Assembly (NCBI GenBank): GCA_016706225.1
Contig: JADJKB010000008.1
Span: 186,001-250,000, forward strand
Source of the DNA: Myxococcales bacterium
Lineage (GTDB): Bacteria; Myxococcota_A; Polyangia; Polyangiales; Polyangiaceae
Length of the DNA stretch: 64,000 nucleotides
Reading direction: 5' to 3'
Below the pieces are notes generated by a model that had not been told where the DNA came from, made no database searches, and saw only the letters and a program-made list of their open reading frames with translations. Positions within the stretch are counted from its first letter, which is position 1; each line of letters starts with the position of its first letter. Shown one piece after another: positions 33,592 through 43,508 of this stretch. The position numbers and the translations under genes were made by a program.

Positions 33592-34488
33592 TCAGTCGAT
33601 AGAGCGTGAGACGAAACGCCTGACGGCACCTTCCAGTGCTTCGTCGGTGCCGACCCGCACGTAGCTGGCACCGTGGCGACGCGCCCACGCTCGCAGCTCT
33701 TCGACCAGACCTGCGAAGCGCAGCACGTAAGCTTCGATGGTGCTCGCGTCCATCGTGATGTTCAGCGTCTGGCCCGACTCGGCATCCAGGAGCTCGTAGT
33801 CACCCTCGAAATCGGGCTCAATTTCCCGGCGATCGACGACTTGCATGAGCACGACGTCGTGGCCTGCAACCACGGCCCGTGTCAGCGCTTGGGTCACTGC
33901 ACCAGCGTCGAAGAAATCGCTCAGCACGACCAGCATGCCGGGACGCGCCGACATGCTGAGCACCTCGTCGACCGAGCGGGCGAGCTCGACGCGACCAAGG
34001 GGTGTGTCTTGGCCGAGGTCCTTCAACAATCCAGCAAGCCCGCCGCGCCCGCGCCGCGCCGTGGCTCGACGGGACACGCCGGTGGTGCTCTCGCGCCCGC
34101 CTGCCACCAGCACCTGGGCTCGTTGTGAGCCGGCCAGCGCCATGTAGCCGATGGCCGCGCCCAGCCGGCGAGCCACCTCGATCTTGGGTGGGTCGCCGAA
34201 CTCGAGCGAGGCCGAAGCATCGACCAGCAGTCGAACCACCACGTCCTCTTCGGCCCGGAAGAGCTTGACGACGGGCTGACCGGTGCGAGCGAACGCCAGC
34301 CAGTCCACGCGACGCAGATCGTCCCCGGGTTCGTAGTACCGATGCTCCTGGAACTCCGCGGAGCCACCTCGGCGCTTGGCGGCGTGCTCACCGGACGCGC
34401 CGGAGCGAGCACGCACCTCGAGCCTGCGGCGCAGCGCCTCGAGCTCGCGGACGAACTCCGGATCGAGGAGGCCTGCCGAGACACTCAC
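33592..34488 (-). CDS. DUF58 (VWA-like) protein
   Basis: 298 aa from GTG 34488. The DUF58 hallmark is present: GEHAAKRRGGSAEFQEHRYYEPGDDLRRVDWLAFARTG (quoted here in parts: RRGGSAEF, YYEPGDDLRRVDW). A VWA-like MIDAS DASASLEFG lies near residue 91. DUF58 proteins accompany MoxR AAA ATPases and are thought to be substrate adaptors. Three bases separate the preceding permease's stop from this GTG, so it is translated with the ABC genes. It is the last gene of the tight cluster 42435-33592; the next leftward VWA gene is about 800 bp away beyond the H1-like gene. Confidence 0.85.
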   Translation of the reverse strand: MSVSAGLLDPEFVRELEALRRRLEVRARSGASGEHAAKRRGGSAEFQEHRYYEPGDDLRRVDWLAFARTGQPVVKLFRAEEDVVVRLLVDASASLEFGDPPKIEVARRLGAAIGYMALAGSQRAQVLVAGGRESTTGVSRRATARRGRGGLAGLLKDLGQDTPLGRVELARSVDEVLSMSARPGMLVVLSDFFDAGAVTQALTRAVVAGHDVVLMQVVDRREIEPDFEGDYELLDAESGQTLNITMDASTIEAYVLRFAGLVEELRAWARRHGASYVRVGTDEALEGAVRRFVSRSID

Positions 34489-34491
34489 GGG

Positions 34492-36213
34492 TCAAGCCTC
34501 CACTCGGTCGCCGGCTTCCGCGGGCGGCGCATCCGAGGCCTGACGGTTCGCGGACTGATCCTCGGCCGCGAGCATGGCGTCCAGCTCGCGCTGGGACTTC
34601 TGATGCTCCCGAATGATCTTGCGCGTGCGGCTGGCGGCGCCGCCGAAGAGGCCCAAGCCGAGCAGCGCCCAGCCGGCGGCGCAGGCCGCACCCGCGGCCA
34701 GCACCAGATCCCGCTCGACCGAGGTGCTGCCGATTTGTTTGAGCATTACGAATACATACGTGGGGGACGGGGAGGCGAACACGAACGCGCTATCGCTGCC
34801 GTCGGTGAGCACGCCCGCCACGGCCATCAGCAACCACGGGCCGGCGGTGGTCAAGAACAGCACGGCCACGAGCAGCGCGCGGGGCACGCTGGTCGTGGAA
34901 GAGCGGGCGCGGGAGAAGGCGCCGAAGCCAGCGAGGAACAGGCAGTAGGCCGCCAGGTAGCCGCCGAACGTGATGACCCGCAGCGCGTTCTCTTCAGCGT
35001 CGGGCGCCCCGGCGTGGAGCTCGAGCACCACGCCAACGGCCACTTGCAGTGCCAGGGCGCCAGTGCCCATGAACATCAAGAGCGACGCGGCGCGAGTGAC
35101 CCCGGGCCCGAGGTAACGCCGGACCGGTCCGATCTTCTGCCGGTCCCAGTGGATCAGGACACGCCGGGACGGACCGAGGGGCTCACCGGCGAAAACGAAC
35201 GCCATCACGATCAGGAACACGAACGTCAACGACAGCGCGATGGCGACCGCGGCCCACTTGTCGGTGGGGACGGTGAAGGCCGGCACGACGCTGGCGACAG
35301 CAAACACCGGCGCTGCAACCAGGAACCAACGGCGTACGCCGCTCGACCGGTCGTCGCTGACGCCCGCCATGTTTGCGACCGTGATCTCGTAGAGGAACCA
35401 CGCCGGCAGCGCGACGGTGGCGAGCGGTGCCACAACCAGGAAGGCCAGGTACTCGAGACCGAAGTCGGCGCGCACGTAGGCGGTGGGCAACCAGACCGGC
35501 GCGCCCCGGGGGATGGCCGGCCAGAGATCGTGCACCGCGACCGACAACGCCACGCCACCCAGGAGGTAGATCAACAGCGAGAGCGGGATGGCGATGAGCA
35601 GCGTGACCACGATGGCCACCGCGGTGCTCGAGAACTGCGAGCTGATGCTGAGCCCAAAGGCGACCGACAGCACCCCAAAACAAAACAGCAGGGCAAACGC
35701 GGCCAGGACCTCGGTGGCGCTCACGCCGCCGAACAAGAAGGGCAGCGCCCCGACCGGGACCAACATCACGATGTAGAGCGAGATGTAGCTGACCGAGGCC
35801 AGGAACTTCCCCTGGGCGATGGTCGACGCTCCGAGCCCCGTGAGCGACAGCGCCTCCCAGGTGCGGCCCCCGCGTTCGCTGGCGATGGTGCTGGCGGCCA
35901 CGGCCGGCGCAATCCAGGTGACCACGGCGAAGGCCAGGGAGAAGAAGGTGTGAAACAGCGCCACCCCGACCTTCGCAGGCTCGGTCGACACGCTTGCGAC
36001 GCCGCCCACGGCGCACATCAAGAGCGCCATCAGGCCGGTGATGATCGCCAAGATGATCGGGGTGCGACCCAGGCGGGCCGCCTGCCGCATCTCGCGCATC
36101 CAGATCGGGTTGGGATCGTTGCGGAGCCGCTCCATGCGGATGCGGGCGCGGTCGATGCGTCGCGACGAGGGCGGGGCGTCCGCCAGCGCGGCACGACCAG
36201 TCTGGGCGCTCAC
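34492..36213 (-). CDS. ABC transporter permease (ABC-2 type, Gld-like)
   Basis: 573 aa from GTG 36213, which overlaps the ATPase stop (caGTGAgc). About twelve hydrophobic segments span residues 45-540, beginning with an arginine-rich PIWMREMRQAARLGRTPIILAIITGLM, typical of ABC-2 or ABC-type export permeases. The cytoplasmic C-terminus (about 540-573) is charged and probably disordered. It lies directly behind an ATPase of the ABC-2 class and in front of DUF58, so it should form the membrane channel of that ATPase. The organisation recalls GldF/GldG in Bacteroidetes gliding loci, but homology to Gld proteins is not demonstrated here. The transported substrate is unknown. Confidence 0.8.
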   Translation of the reverse strand: MSAQTGRAALADAPPSSRRIDRARIRMERLRNDPNPIWMREMRQAARLGRTPIILAIITGLMALLMCAVGGVASVSTEPAKVGVALFHTFFSLAFAVVTWIAPAVAASTIASERGGRTWEALSLTGLGASTIAQGKFLASVSYISLYIVMLVPVGALPFLFGGVSATEVLAAFALLFCFGVLSVAFGLSISSQFSSTAVAIVVTLLIAIPLSLLIYLLGGVALSVAVHDLWPAIPRGAPVWLPTAYVRADFGLEYLAFLVVAPLATVALPAWFLYEITVANMAGVSDDRSSGVRRWFLVAAPVFAVASVVPAFTVPTDKWAAVAIALSLTFVFLIVMAFVFAGEPLGPSRRVLIHWDRQKIGPVRRYLGPGVTRAASLLMFMGTGALALQVAVGVVLELHAGAPDAEENALRVITFGGYLAAYCLFLAGFGAFSRARSSTTSVPRALLVAVLFLTTAGPWLLMAVAGVLTDGSDSAFVFASPSPTYVFVMLKQIGSTSVERDLVLAAGAACAAGWALLGLGLFGGAASRTRKIIREHQKSQRELDAMLAAEDQSANRQASDAPPAEAGDRVEA

Positions 36214-37436
36214 TGCAGATCTCCCTTGGTGACTTCCAGGAAGATGCGCTCGAGCTCGTTGCGTTCGGGCTCGACGCCGACGATGCCAACGCCGCTCGCG
36301 ACCAGGTGGCGTACGACGTCTGCGACGAAGCGCTCGTTGCCGACGTAGTAGACCGTGAGCAGGCCCCCTGGCCCGGGTTCGACCCCGAGGATCCCGGTGC
36401 CTCCAGCGATCAGCGGTACGACCGCGCGCGAGTCGCCGAGCACCCGCAGGCGCAGGCGTTTGCGCGTCGAGGACGGGATCTCCGCGCCGCCGGCGGTGAT
36501 CACCGGCTGGTTGATGGCGGGCATCGGGAAAGGAGCCGCGGCGTCGGCGCTGGTTGGAGCGCCCGCGCTCGCGCCGGGATCGGTCGCCTCGCCGGCTGCG
36601 CCTTGCATGGGAGCCCGGACGGACGCGGGTGCTGGCACGAAGGCCTGGACCGTCCGCGGCACACTCTCGTCCCCGGGGTTCAGACCGACGGCCCCGGCGC
36701 GCCGCTGCTCCTCCAGGCGTTCGGCGATCTCCCCGATCGGCCCGGCGATGACCAGCCTGCCGCGTTCCAGGATGCCGACGGAGGTGCACACGTCACTGAG
36801 CTCGGTGAGGATGTGGCTCGAGAGGAAGATGGTCTTGCCGAGCTCCCGGAGCTCCAGCAACAGATCGCGGATCTCGATGCGCGCGCGGGGATCGAGGTCG
36901 CTAGCCGGTTCGTCCAAGATCAAGATCTTGGGATCGTGGAGCAAGATGCGGGCGAGCCCGAGGCGCTGTTTCATGCCCTTGCTCAGGGCGGCGACCAGGC
37001 GATCTTGCAGGTTGCCGAGGTCGGTCAGCTCGATCACCGCGTCGACGACACCGATGTTGGCCACGCGGTAGGCGTCGGAGAAGAACTCCAGGTACTCGCG
37101 CACCGTGATGCGGTCGTAGACCCCGGCGTGGTCCGGCATGTAGCCGATGATTTTTCGCACCTCGTCGGGATCGACCGAGACGTCGGTGCCGTCGATCTCC
37201 ACGCGACCGGCCATTGGATCCAGCAACGTCGCCATGATGCGAATGGTCGTGGTCTTGCCGGCGCCGTTCGGTCCGATGAAGCCGAAGATCTCGCCGTGCC
37301 CCACCTCGAAGCTCACGTCCCGGAGCACGTCCATCGAGCCGTAGCGGTGCCACAGATGGCGCACTCGAATCGCGGGCGGGTCGTAGAGTCCGCCGCCCGC
37401 GCTCGGTCCCGGAACGATCAAGCTGGCCGAGGTCAC
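36210..37436 (-). CDS. ABC transporter ATP-binding protein (GldA-like)
   Basis: 408 aa from GTG 37436, overlapping the upstream gene's stop (ccGTGAcc). The ABC domain covers residues about 20-255: Walker A GPNGAGKTTT (about 50-59), Q-loop YMPDHAGVYDRITV, signature ALSKGMKQRLGLARIL, Walker B ILILDEPASDLD, switch FLSSHILTEL. A Pro/Ala-rich linker (about 290-340) leads to a C-terminal alpha/beta domain found in many ABC-2 ATPases (VPLIAGGTGILGVEPGPG...). It should energise export or membrane remodelling with the adjacent permease. Overlapping starts and stops on both sides show tight translational coupling. Confidence 0.88.
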   Translation of the reverse strand: MTSASLIVPGPSAGGGLYDPPAIRVRHLWHRYGSMDVLRDVSFEVGHGEIFGFIGPNGAGKTTTIRIMATLLDPMAGRVEIDGTDVSVDPDEVRKIIGYMPDHAGVYDRITVREYLEFFSDAYRVANIGVVDAVIELTDLGNLQDRLVAALSKGMKQRLGLARILLHDPKILILDEPASDLDPRARIEIRDLLLELRELGKTIFLSSHILTELSDVCTSVGILERGRLVIAGPIGEIAERLEEQRRAGAVGLNPGDESVPRTVQAFVPAPASVRAPMQGAAGEATDPGASAGAPTSADAAAPFPMPAINQPVITAGGAEIPSSTRKRLRLRVLGDSRAVVPLIAGGTGILGVEPGPGGLLTVYYVGNERFVADVVRHLVASGVGIVGVEPERNELERIFLEVTKGDLQ

Positions 37437-39528
37437 GGAACCCCCCCGACCCCGACCACACGGATCAGCACGCGGTCCATGTCCATGGCGAGGCCCGAGT
37501 CGCGCGTCTTGCCTTCGCCGCCCTCGAGCTGCCCGATGAGGATCGGTGCGTCGTCGGGCCACCAGTTGACGTTGTTGTCGATCAGCTCGTCCAGGGCCTT
37601 CCAGGCCTCGCCCGCGCCCTTCACGTCCGACTCGATGGTGGGGGCAAACTCGATGGCGTCGAGATCTCTGAGGTTGAGCGTGCCGAGGAATCGGCGACGG
37701 CCAATCTTCTTCGGCAACGGGCGCCCTGCCGACGCAAGCACACTCTCGCCGTCCTTGATGCGGGGGAAATAACTCACACCCTCGACCGGGCGCCAGACCA
37801 GCACCCCGATCAGATCCCGGGCCGTGCGGTTCTTGACCTCCACGTCCGTGCCGCGCTCGACCAGGCTCACGCCGCCTCCCAACGAGGTGAAGCCGTCCTC
37901 GCGCACGATCAGCGTCTGCCAGGGTTTGGCCTGGAACTTCTCCAGGCGTGCGCCGTCACGGTCGACCACCAACTCGCGAGAGGTCTCGCTGGCGTCGTCG
38001 CCGGCCACGTCGAGAACGTTGCCTCGATCCGAGGCACGCACCAGCAACTGCTCGGCGGCCGAGGCGTAGAAACCTCGGAAGCGGGTGATGCTGCCGCGGG
38101 TCATGCCCGCGCCGACCTCGATCAGCGACAAGTGGCGCGCGCGTCCTGTGACCCCCTTGGCGAAGGCGCCGAGCACGACGATGGAGGCCATCGTGGCGCC
38201 GGACCAGATCGGCAAGTGCCAGAGCGCGCGCAGCGGTCGACCCTTCTTCGACGCGAGATAGAAATTCAGCGGCCCTGCCAGCATCGCGTAGACGATCAAC
38301 AGCAAGAGGGCGACGACGATGGCCCAGCGGGCGCCTTCGTTCGGATCGAGTTGTTTGCGGATGCCGTCGACCGCGCCGGTATCGAGGGCGGTGGCTGCGT
38401 GGGGCAGCGCGATGGAGACCTGGCGATCCCAGGCGTGGCGGACCAGCTCGGCGATCTTGAACCGGGCCCACTCGTCGCTCGCCGCCGGATCTCTCGTCGC
38501 GTCGAAGCCGAGCAGCGTCAGCTCGCCGAGGCCGTAGCTGGCCGTAGCGCCCCACGGGCTCGGGTGAAGATTGCCGCCGCTGTAGCCCACGAGCTTGGCC
38601 TTGACGTCGTCGCTCGGCGCCGCGCGCTTGAGGATGTTGCGGGGCGCGTAGCCGTAGCTGCCGCCGGAGTCCATGGGCACGACGAACTCGGCCTCGGCGC
38701 CCAGCCGCGCCGGCGCCGCGGTTGCCTGGATCACCGCGCCGACCATGGCAGCGAGGCTCGGTGAGCGAAGATCTTCCGGGCGCGAGATGGCCACGGCAAG
38801 CGAGCCGCCACCGATCACCCAGTGGGTGAGGGCGTCGAGCTCGGAGCCCTGCAGCGCGGCGAGCTGGTCGCTCTTGCACAGGACCAGGGTGGCCGAGGCG
38901 TAACCCGCGGACCGATCCGGCAAGATCGGCTCTCCCGTTGCGCCATTGACCTGCGGCGACGAAACGCCGAGGGTCGGCGAGCTCGAGCCGTAACCCGAAC
39001 GCAGGCTCGAGGTGTGTTGTGCGGCGATGTGCATGCCGCGCACGCCCGGTCCAATTCGGGTCGGCAGGGTCAGATCGAGCAGCGTGGGCTCGAGGGGGCG
39101 CGGATCCGGCAGGTCGACGAACCCGAGCACCGCACCCTTGGTGTCGAACGCCTTGAGCCGAAGCTGGGGTGGCGTCCCCATGAAACCGTGGGTCGGAAGC
39201 TGGAGCGTGACCCGCGCCTTGCCTGCGATGGCAAACGGAGCGCGGGTCCGCAGGCGTTGTTCGGCGCGGCTCCACGCGAGCTCGCTCGTCAGCTCGACAT
39301 GACCCTCGATTTGCTGATCCGTGTTGTTGACGATGCGGACCACGGTGGTCAGCCAGCGTTCGCCAGCGGGTGACCCGGGTCCGAGTAGCGGAACGGCGTC
39401 GAGCAAGAGCGCGGGAGCGAGCGTGGGGCCGGGGGGCTCGCCGGATGCGGTCGGCGCCTGGGCATGTGCAGTCAGGGTCGAGAAGAGCAGCGCGACCCAG
39501 CACAGAAGTGCGCGAACCGAGCGGAGCG

Positions 39529-39532
<4 letters not shown>
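37433..39532 (-). CDS. Secreted/membrane auxiliary protein of the ABC-MoxR locus
   Basis: 699 aa from ATG 39532, sharing ATGA with the MoxR stop. It has an N-terminal signal peptide (ALLCWVALLFSTLTAHA), a long periplasmic beta-rich region (residues about 30-400), two membrane helices (ARWAIVVALLLLIVYAMLA and ATMASIVVLGAFAKGVTG), and a C-terminal about 230-residue beta-rich domain. The arrangement resembles DUF4350-type or GldG-like proteins that accompany ABC-2 transporters, and it lies directly before the ABC ATPase with a 4-bp overlap. No catalytic motif is visible, so a structural or substrate-handling role for the adjacent permease is inferred. The name is uncertain. Confidence 0.7.
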
Positions 39533-40569
<1,037 letters not shown>

Positions 40570-40623
40570 GGCCGGGACTGAAGGCTAGTCGGATTCGCCG
40601 CGGACGTCCCCTCGTGTCGAGCC

Positions 40624-42435
40624 CTACGGCTGGAAATATCGGCCGACTTGCTCGCGGTATTCCTCCGGAACTTCCGAACCCTCGACGCCGCCGAGCTCCG
40701 AGGGCCCAGCCTGGCCGAGGGCGCCGGTGCCAGCTTGGTTTGCGGTCTCACCCGGACGCGCCGGCGCCCGGCCGAGCGTCGTGCCCTGCATCGGTGCACC
40801 GGGATTGAGCTTGGCGCCGGCCTTCGAGCGCAGTCCCTTTGCCTCCAGCTTGGCGGTGTTGCCCGCGTGGTCGCCGGTGCCTTCGTCCTTGTGGCTGCCC
40901 GGTCCGCCCTTGCCGGCCTTGTCGCCTTTGCCCGGTCCGCCCTTGTCGCCCTTGCCGGCCTTGTCGCCTTTGCCGAGGCCTTGTCCGCCCTCGCCCTCGG
41001 TCGGCACCGGCGTCATTCCGCCGAGCCCGCGTTCGGCCTCGGCGCCACCGCGATCCGCGTCGCCGAGTCCCTTCTCTCGCTCGCCCTCTTTGCTCGCGTC
41101 GGGTTTCGCCAGCTCCTTGAGCTGCTCCTCGAGTTGTTTGCGTCCCTCCGGCGTGCCGAGTCGTTTTGCCAGATCTTCGATCTGGTCCTTGCTCATCGGG
41201 TTGCCGCCCTGTTGTTCTTCGAGCTGTTTGCTCAGGCGCTCCGCGAGGCGCTTGCGCTCGTCGTCGCTCATGCCCTCGAGGGCCTTCTCCAGGGACTCCG
41301 CCAGGCGCTTCTGAGCCTCGGGGCTGCCGCTTTGCCCGAACTCTTCCAGATCCTTTTGTGCCTGTTCACTCAGCTTGCCGCGCATGGCCTTGCCCAGCTC
41401 GCGCAACGCCTCGGCCTTGGCCTCGCGTTTGTCGAACAGCTTCTGCTGCTCCTCGAGGGCCTTGGCTAGATCTTCCGACCCCTTCTCGCGAGCGGCCTTC
41501 TCCGCCTCTTTCAGCGCCTGCTTGGCCAGCTCGCGATCCTCTTTTTCGGCTCGGTTGGCGAGCTCCTGCATCTTCCTGTCGAACTCGACCAGATCGCCGT
41601 CGCCCAGGGCCTTGGCGGCGTCCTTCGTGCTCTTGTTCTCGGCGAGCTTCCCGACCGCGGCCTCCAGACCCGGGCGGTTCTTTTGATCACCGAGCTTCAG
41701 TCGCTCCGCCGCGACGTCATCTCGCAGCTTGGCGATCTTGGCTTGGGCCTCGCGCTTCTCCATGCCCTTGCCCAGATCGGCGCGCAGCTTCTTGGCCTCC
41801 TCCGCGATTTGCTTCAAGCGTTCGCGCTGTTCAGCGCTGCGCGCGTCGAGCCGCTCGAGGTTCTCGATCTTCTCGAGCCCTTTCAGATCCGCGAGCTTGA
41901 TCAACGACGAACCGGGCGGGGGTGGTGGGGCAGGGGGGGCTGGCGGTAGGGGGATCAAACACAAAAAGACCAGCGCGCCAGCGCCGAGCGGAGCCAGGGC
42001 GTGGATCCAACCGAGCACGCGGGGGCGCGCGCGTTTTGGATCACCGCGATCGAGGGCGTTCGCCGCGTCGCCGAGCACCACGGCCCGCGCTTCGTCGGCG
42101 GACTCAGCGCCGGCGCGCAGCTCGAGGGCGGTGCTGATCGCCTCCTTCGACTCGAGGCGCGCGTCGAGATAGAGCGCGACGTCGGTGTCACTCCAGCGCC
42201 GGCGATTCGTGACCAAGAGCGCGGCGAGCACACCCACGAGGCCGAGGGCGGCGGCGAGTGGCCGGAACGAACCAAAACGTTGCCACCACAGTCCGGCGGC
42301 AACGACCGCGGACAGGAGCGAGCCGATCGCGAGACCGGTGAGCATCGAGCGGGCCGCGAGCCTGATTCGTACGCGGCGTGCCCAGCGCTGGAACAGCCGC
42401 TGAAAGCGGCCGAGGTCGGGTTCGGCTGAGGCCAT
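40624..42435 (-). CDS. Membrane protein with long coiled coil and Lys/Gly-rich tail
   Basis: 603 aa. Two N-terminal membrane helices (about residues 30-50 and 60-76) and a third (about 145-165, ending PLPPAPPAPPPPPGSS) are followed by a long charged coiled coil (about 180-430) with heptad Leu/Ala and dense Lys/Glu. A Gly/Asp/Lys-rich low-complexity tail follows (GKGDKAGKGDKGGPGKGDKAGKGG). This order of helices plus coiled coil occurs upstream of MoxR genes in several phyla, but I cannot name the family. The coiled coil could link the inner membrane to a periplasmic or cytoplasmic partner. It is the first gene of the cluster. Confidence 0.65.
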   Translation of the reverse strand: MASAEPDLGRFQRLFQRWARRVRIRLAARSMLTGLAIGSLLSAVVAAGLWWQRFGSFRPLAAALGLVGVLAALLVTNRRRWSDTDVALYLDARLESKEAISTALELRAGAESADEARAVVLGDAANALDRGDPKRARPRVLGWIHALAPLGAGALVFLCLIPLPPAPPAPPPPPGSSLIKLADLKGLEKIENLERLDARSAEQRERLKQIAEEAKKLRADLGKGMEKREAQAKIAKLRDDVAAERLKLGDQKNRPGLEAAVGKLAENKSTKDAAKALGDGDLVEFDRKMQELANRAEKEDRELAKQALKEAEKAAREKGSEDLAKALEEQQKLFDKREAKAEALRELGKAMRGKLSEQAQKDLEEFGQSGSPEAQKRLAESLEKALEGMSDDERKRLAERLSKQLEEQQGGNPMSKDQIEDLAKRLGTPEGRKQLEEQLKELAKPDASKEGEREKGLGDADRGGAEAERGLGGMTPVPTEGEGGQGLGKGDKAGKGDKGGPGKGDKAGKGGPGSHKDEGTGDHAGNTAKLEAKGLRSKAGAKLNPGAPMQGTTLGRAPARPGETANQAGTGALGQAGPSELGGVEGSEVPEEYREQVGRYFQP

Positions 42436-42505
42436 GAGGTCCTATTCTGGGGTCTTCCCCCGATTCTTTCTACGCACGAGGAGGGGACAAGCGTCCCGCG
42501 GCTCG

Positions 42506-42523
42506 ATCGGCCTTCTGGCCGAT
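42506..42523. other. Hairpin in the divergent region upstream of panB
   Basis: ATCGGCC-TTCT-GGCCGAT forms a perfect 7-bp stem. A GGGGTTTTTG run lies about 15 bp downstream on the plus strand. It sits between the divergent membrane-protein and panB genes. It could act as an attenuator for panB, but this is weak. Confidence 0.3.
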
Positions 42524-42604
42524 GGCCGTTTGCAGGGGTTTTTGCGCCATTGCGCCGAGTTGGGCCCGCCCTCGTCGGCGCGGCGTTAGGCTGCCGCCGC
42601 CGCC

Positions 42605-43501
42605 ATGAAACCCCCCGACAAGGTCACGGTCCCCATCCTGCGCGCCCGCAAGGGCGCGGGGCCGAAGATCGCGATGGTCACCGCCTACGACGCCACCCTT
42701 GGACGACTGCTCGACGAGGGCGGCGCCGACATCCTTCTAGTGGGCGACTCACTCGGCATGGTGGTGCAAGGGCACAGCAACACGCTGGGTGTGACGGTCG
42801 AGGAGATTTGTTACCACGGCCGCGCGGTGGCCCGGGCGGTTCGGCGCGCGCACCTGGTCGGCGACATGCCGTTCATGAGCTTTCAAGTGTCGCCGGAGAA
42901 AGCACTGGAGAACGCCGGGCTGATGCTCAAGACCGGTGGCTTCGAGGCGGTGAAGCTCGAGGGCGGTGCGGTGGTGGCGGAGCAGGTGCGGCGGATCGTC
43001 GAAGCGGGCATCCCCGTGATGGGTCACGTCGGGCTCTTGCCGCAGTCGGTCCACGCGATGGGAGGGTTCCGCGTTCAGGGCAAAGGTGAAGACGCTGCGG
43101 CGGGTGTGCTCGCCGACGCAAAGGCGCTCGAACAGGCGGGTGCTTACTCCATCGTGCTCGAAGGGCTGCCGGCTCCGGTCGCGCGGCGCATCACCGAAGC
43201 GGTCGGCATTCCCACGATCGGGATCGGCGCGGGGCCGGACTGTGATGGGCAGGTCCTCGTCTGTTACGACTTCCTCGGCATGTACCAGGACGTGCAACCG
43301 AAGTTCGTCAAGCGCTTCGCGGAGCTCGGTGACGCGGTGGTGGCAGCGATGCGTGACTACGTGGCCGAGGTTCGATCCGGCGCGTTTCCGAGCCCGGCTC
43401 ACAGCTTCGGGATGGGCAAATCGCACGCGACAGGCGAGGCGACCGGTGCACGCCCGGTGGTGGTCTCGGAGCCGCCCGGTTACGGCCCGACAGAAGACTG
43501 A
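42605..43501 (+). CDS. panB: 3-methyl-2-oxobutanoate hydroxymethyltransferase
   Basis: 298 aa, the usual size. Motifs of the TIM-barrel enzyme: VTAYDA (about 23-28), metal-binding VGDSLGMVVQGH with Asp and Ser (about 46-57), KLEGG (about 117-121), GHVGLLPQS (about 139-147), GIGAGPDCDGQVLV with the ligand region (about 205-218). It converts 2-oxoisovalerate and methylene-THF to ketopantoate, the first step towards pantothenate and CoA; panC is 6 kb away in the same window. The start ATG at 42605 is preceded by GCCGCCGCC and has no obvious SD. It stops 7 bp before the CocE-type hydrolase gene. Confidence 0.95.
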   Translation: MKPPDKVTVPILRARKGAGPKIAMVTAYDATLGRLLDEGGADILLVGDSLGMVVQGHSNTLGVTVEEICYHGRAVARAVRRAHLVGDMPFMSFQVSPEKALENAGLMLKTGGFEAVKLEGGAVVAEQVRRIVEAGIPVMGHVGLLPQSVHAMGGFRVQGKGEDAAAGVLADAKALEQAGAYSIVLEGLPAPVARRITEAVGIPTIGIGAGPDCDGQVLVCYDFLGMYQDVQPKFVKRFAELGDAVVAAMRDYVAEVRSGAFPSPAHSFGMGKSHATGEATGARPVVVSEPPGYGPTED

Positions 43502-43508
43502 GGCTCGC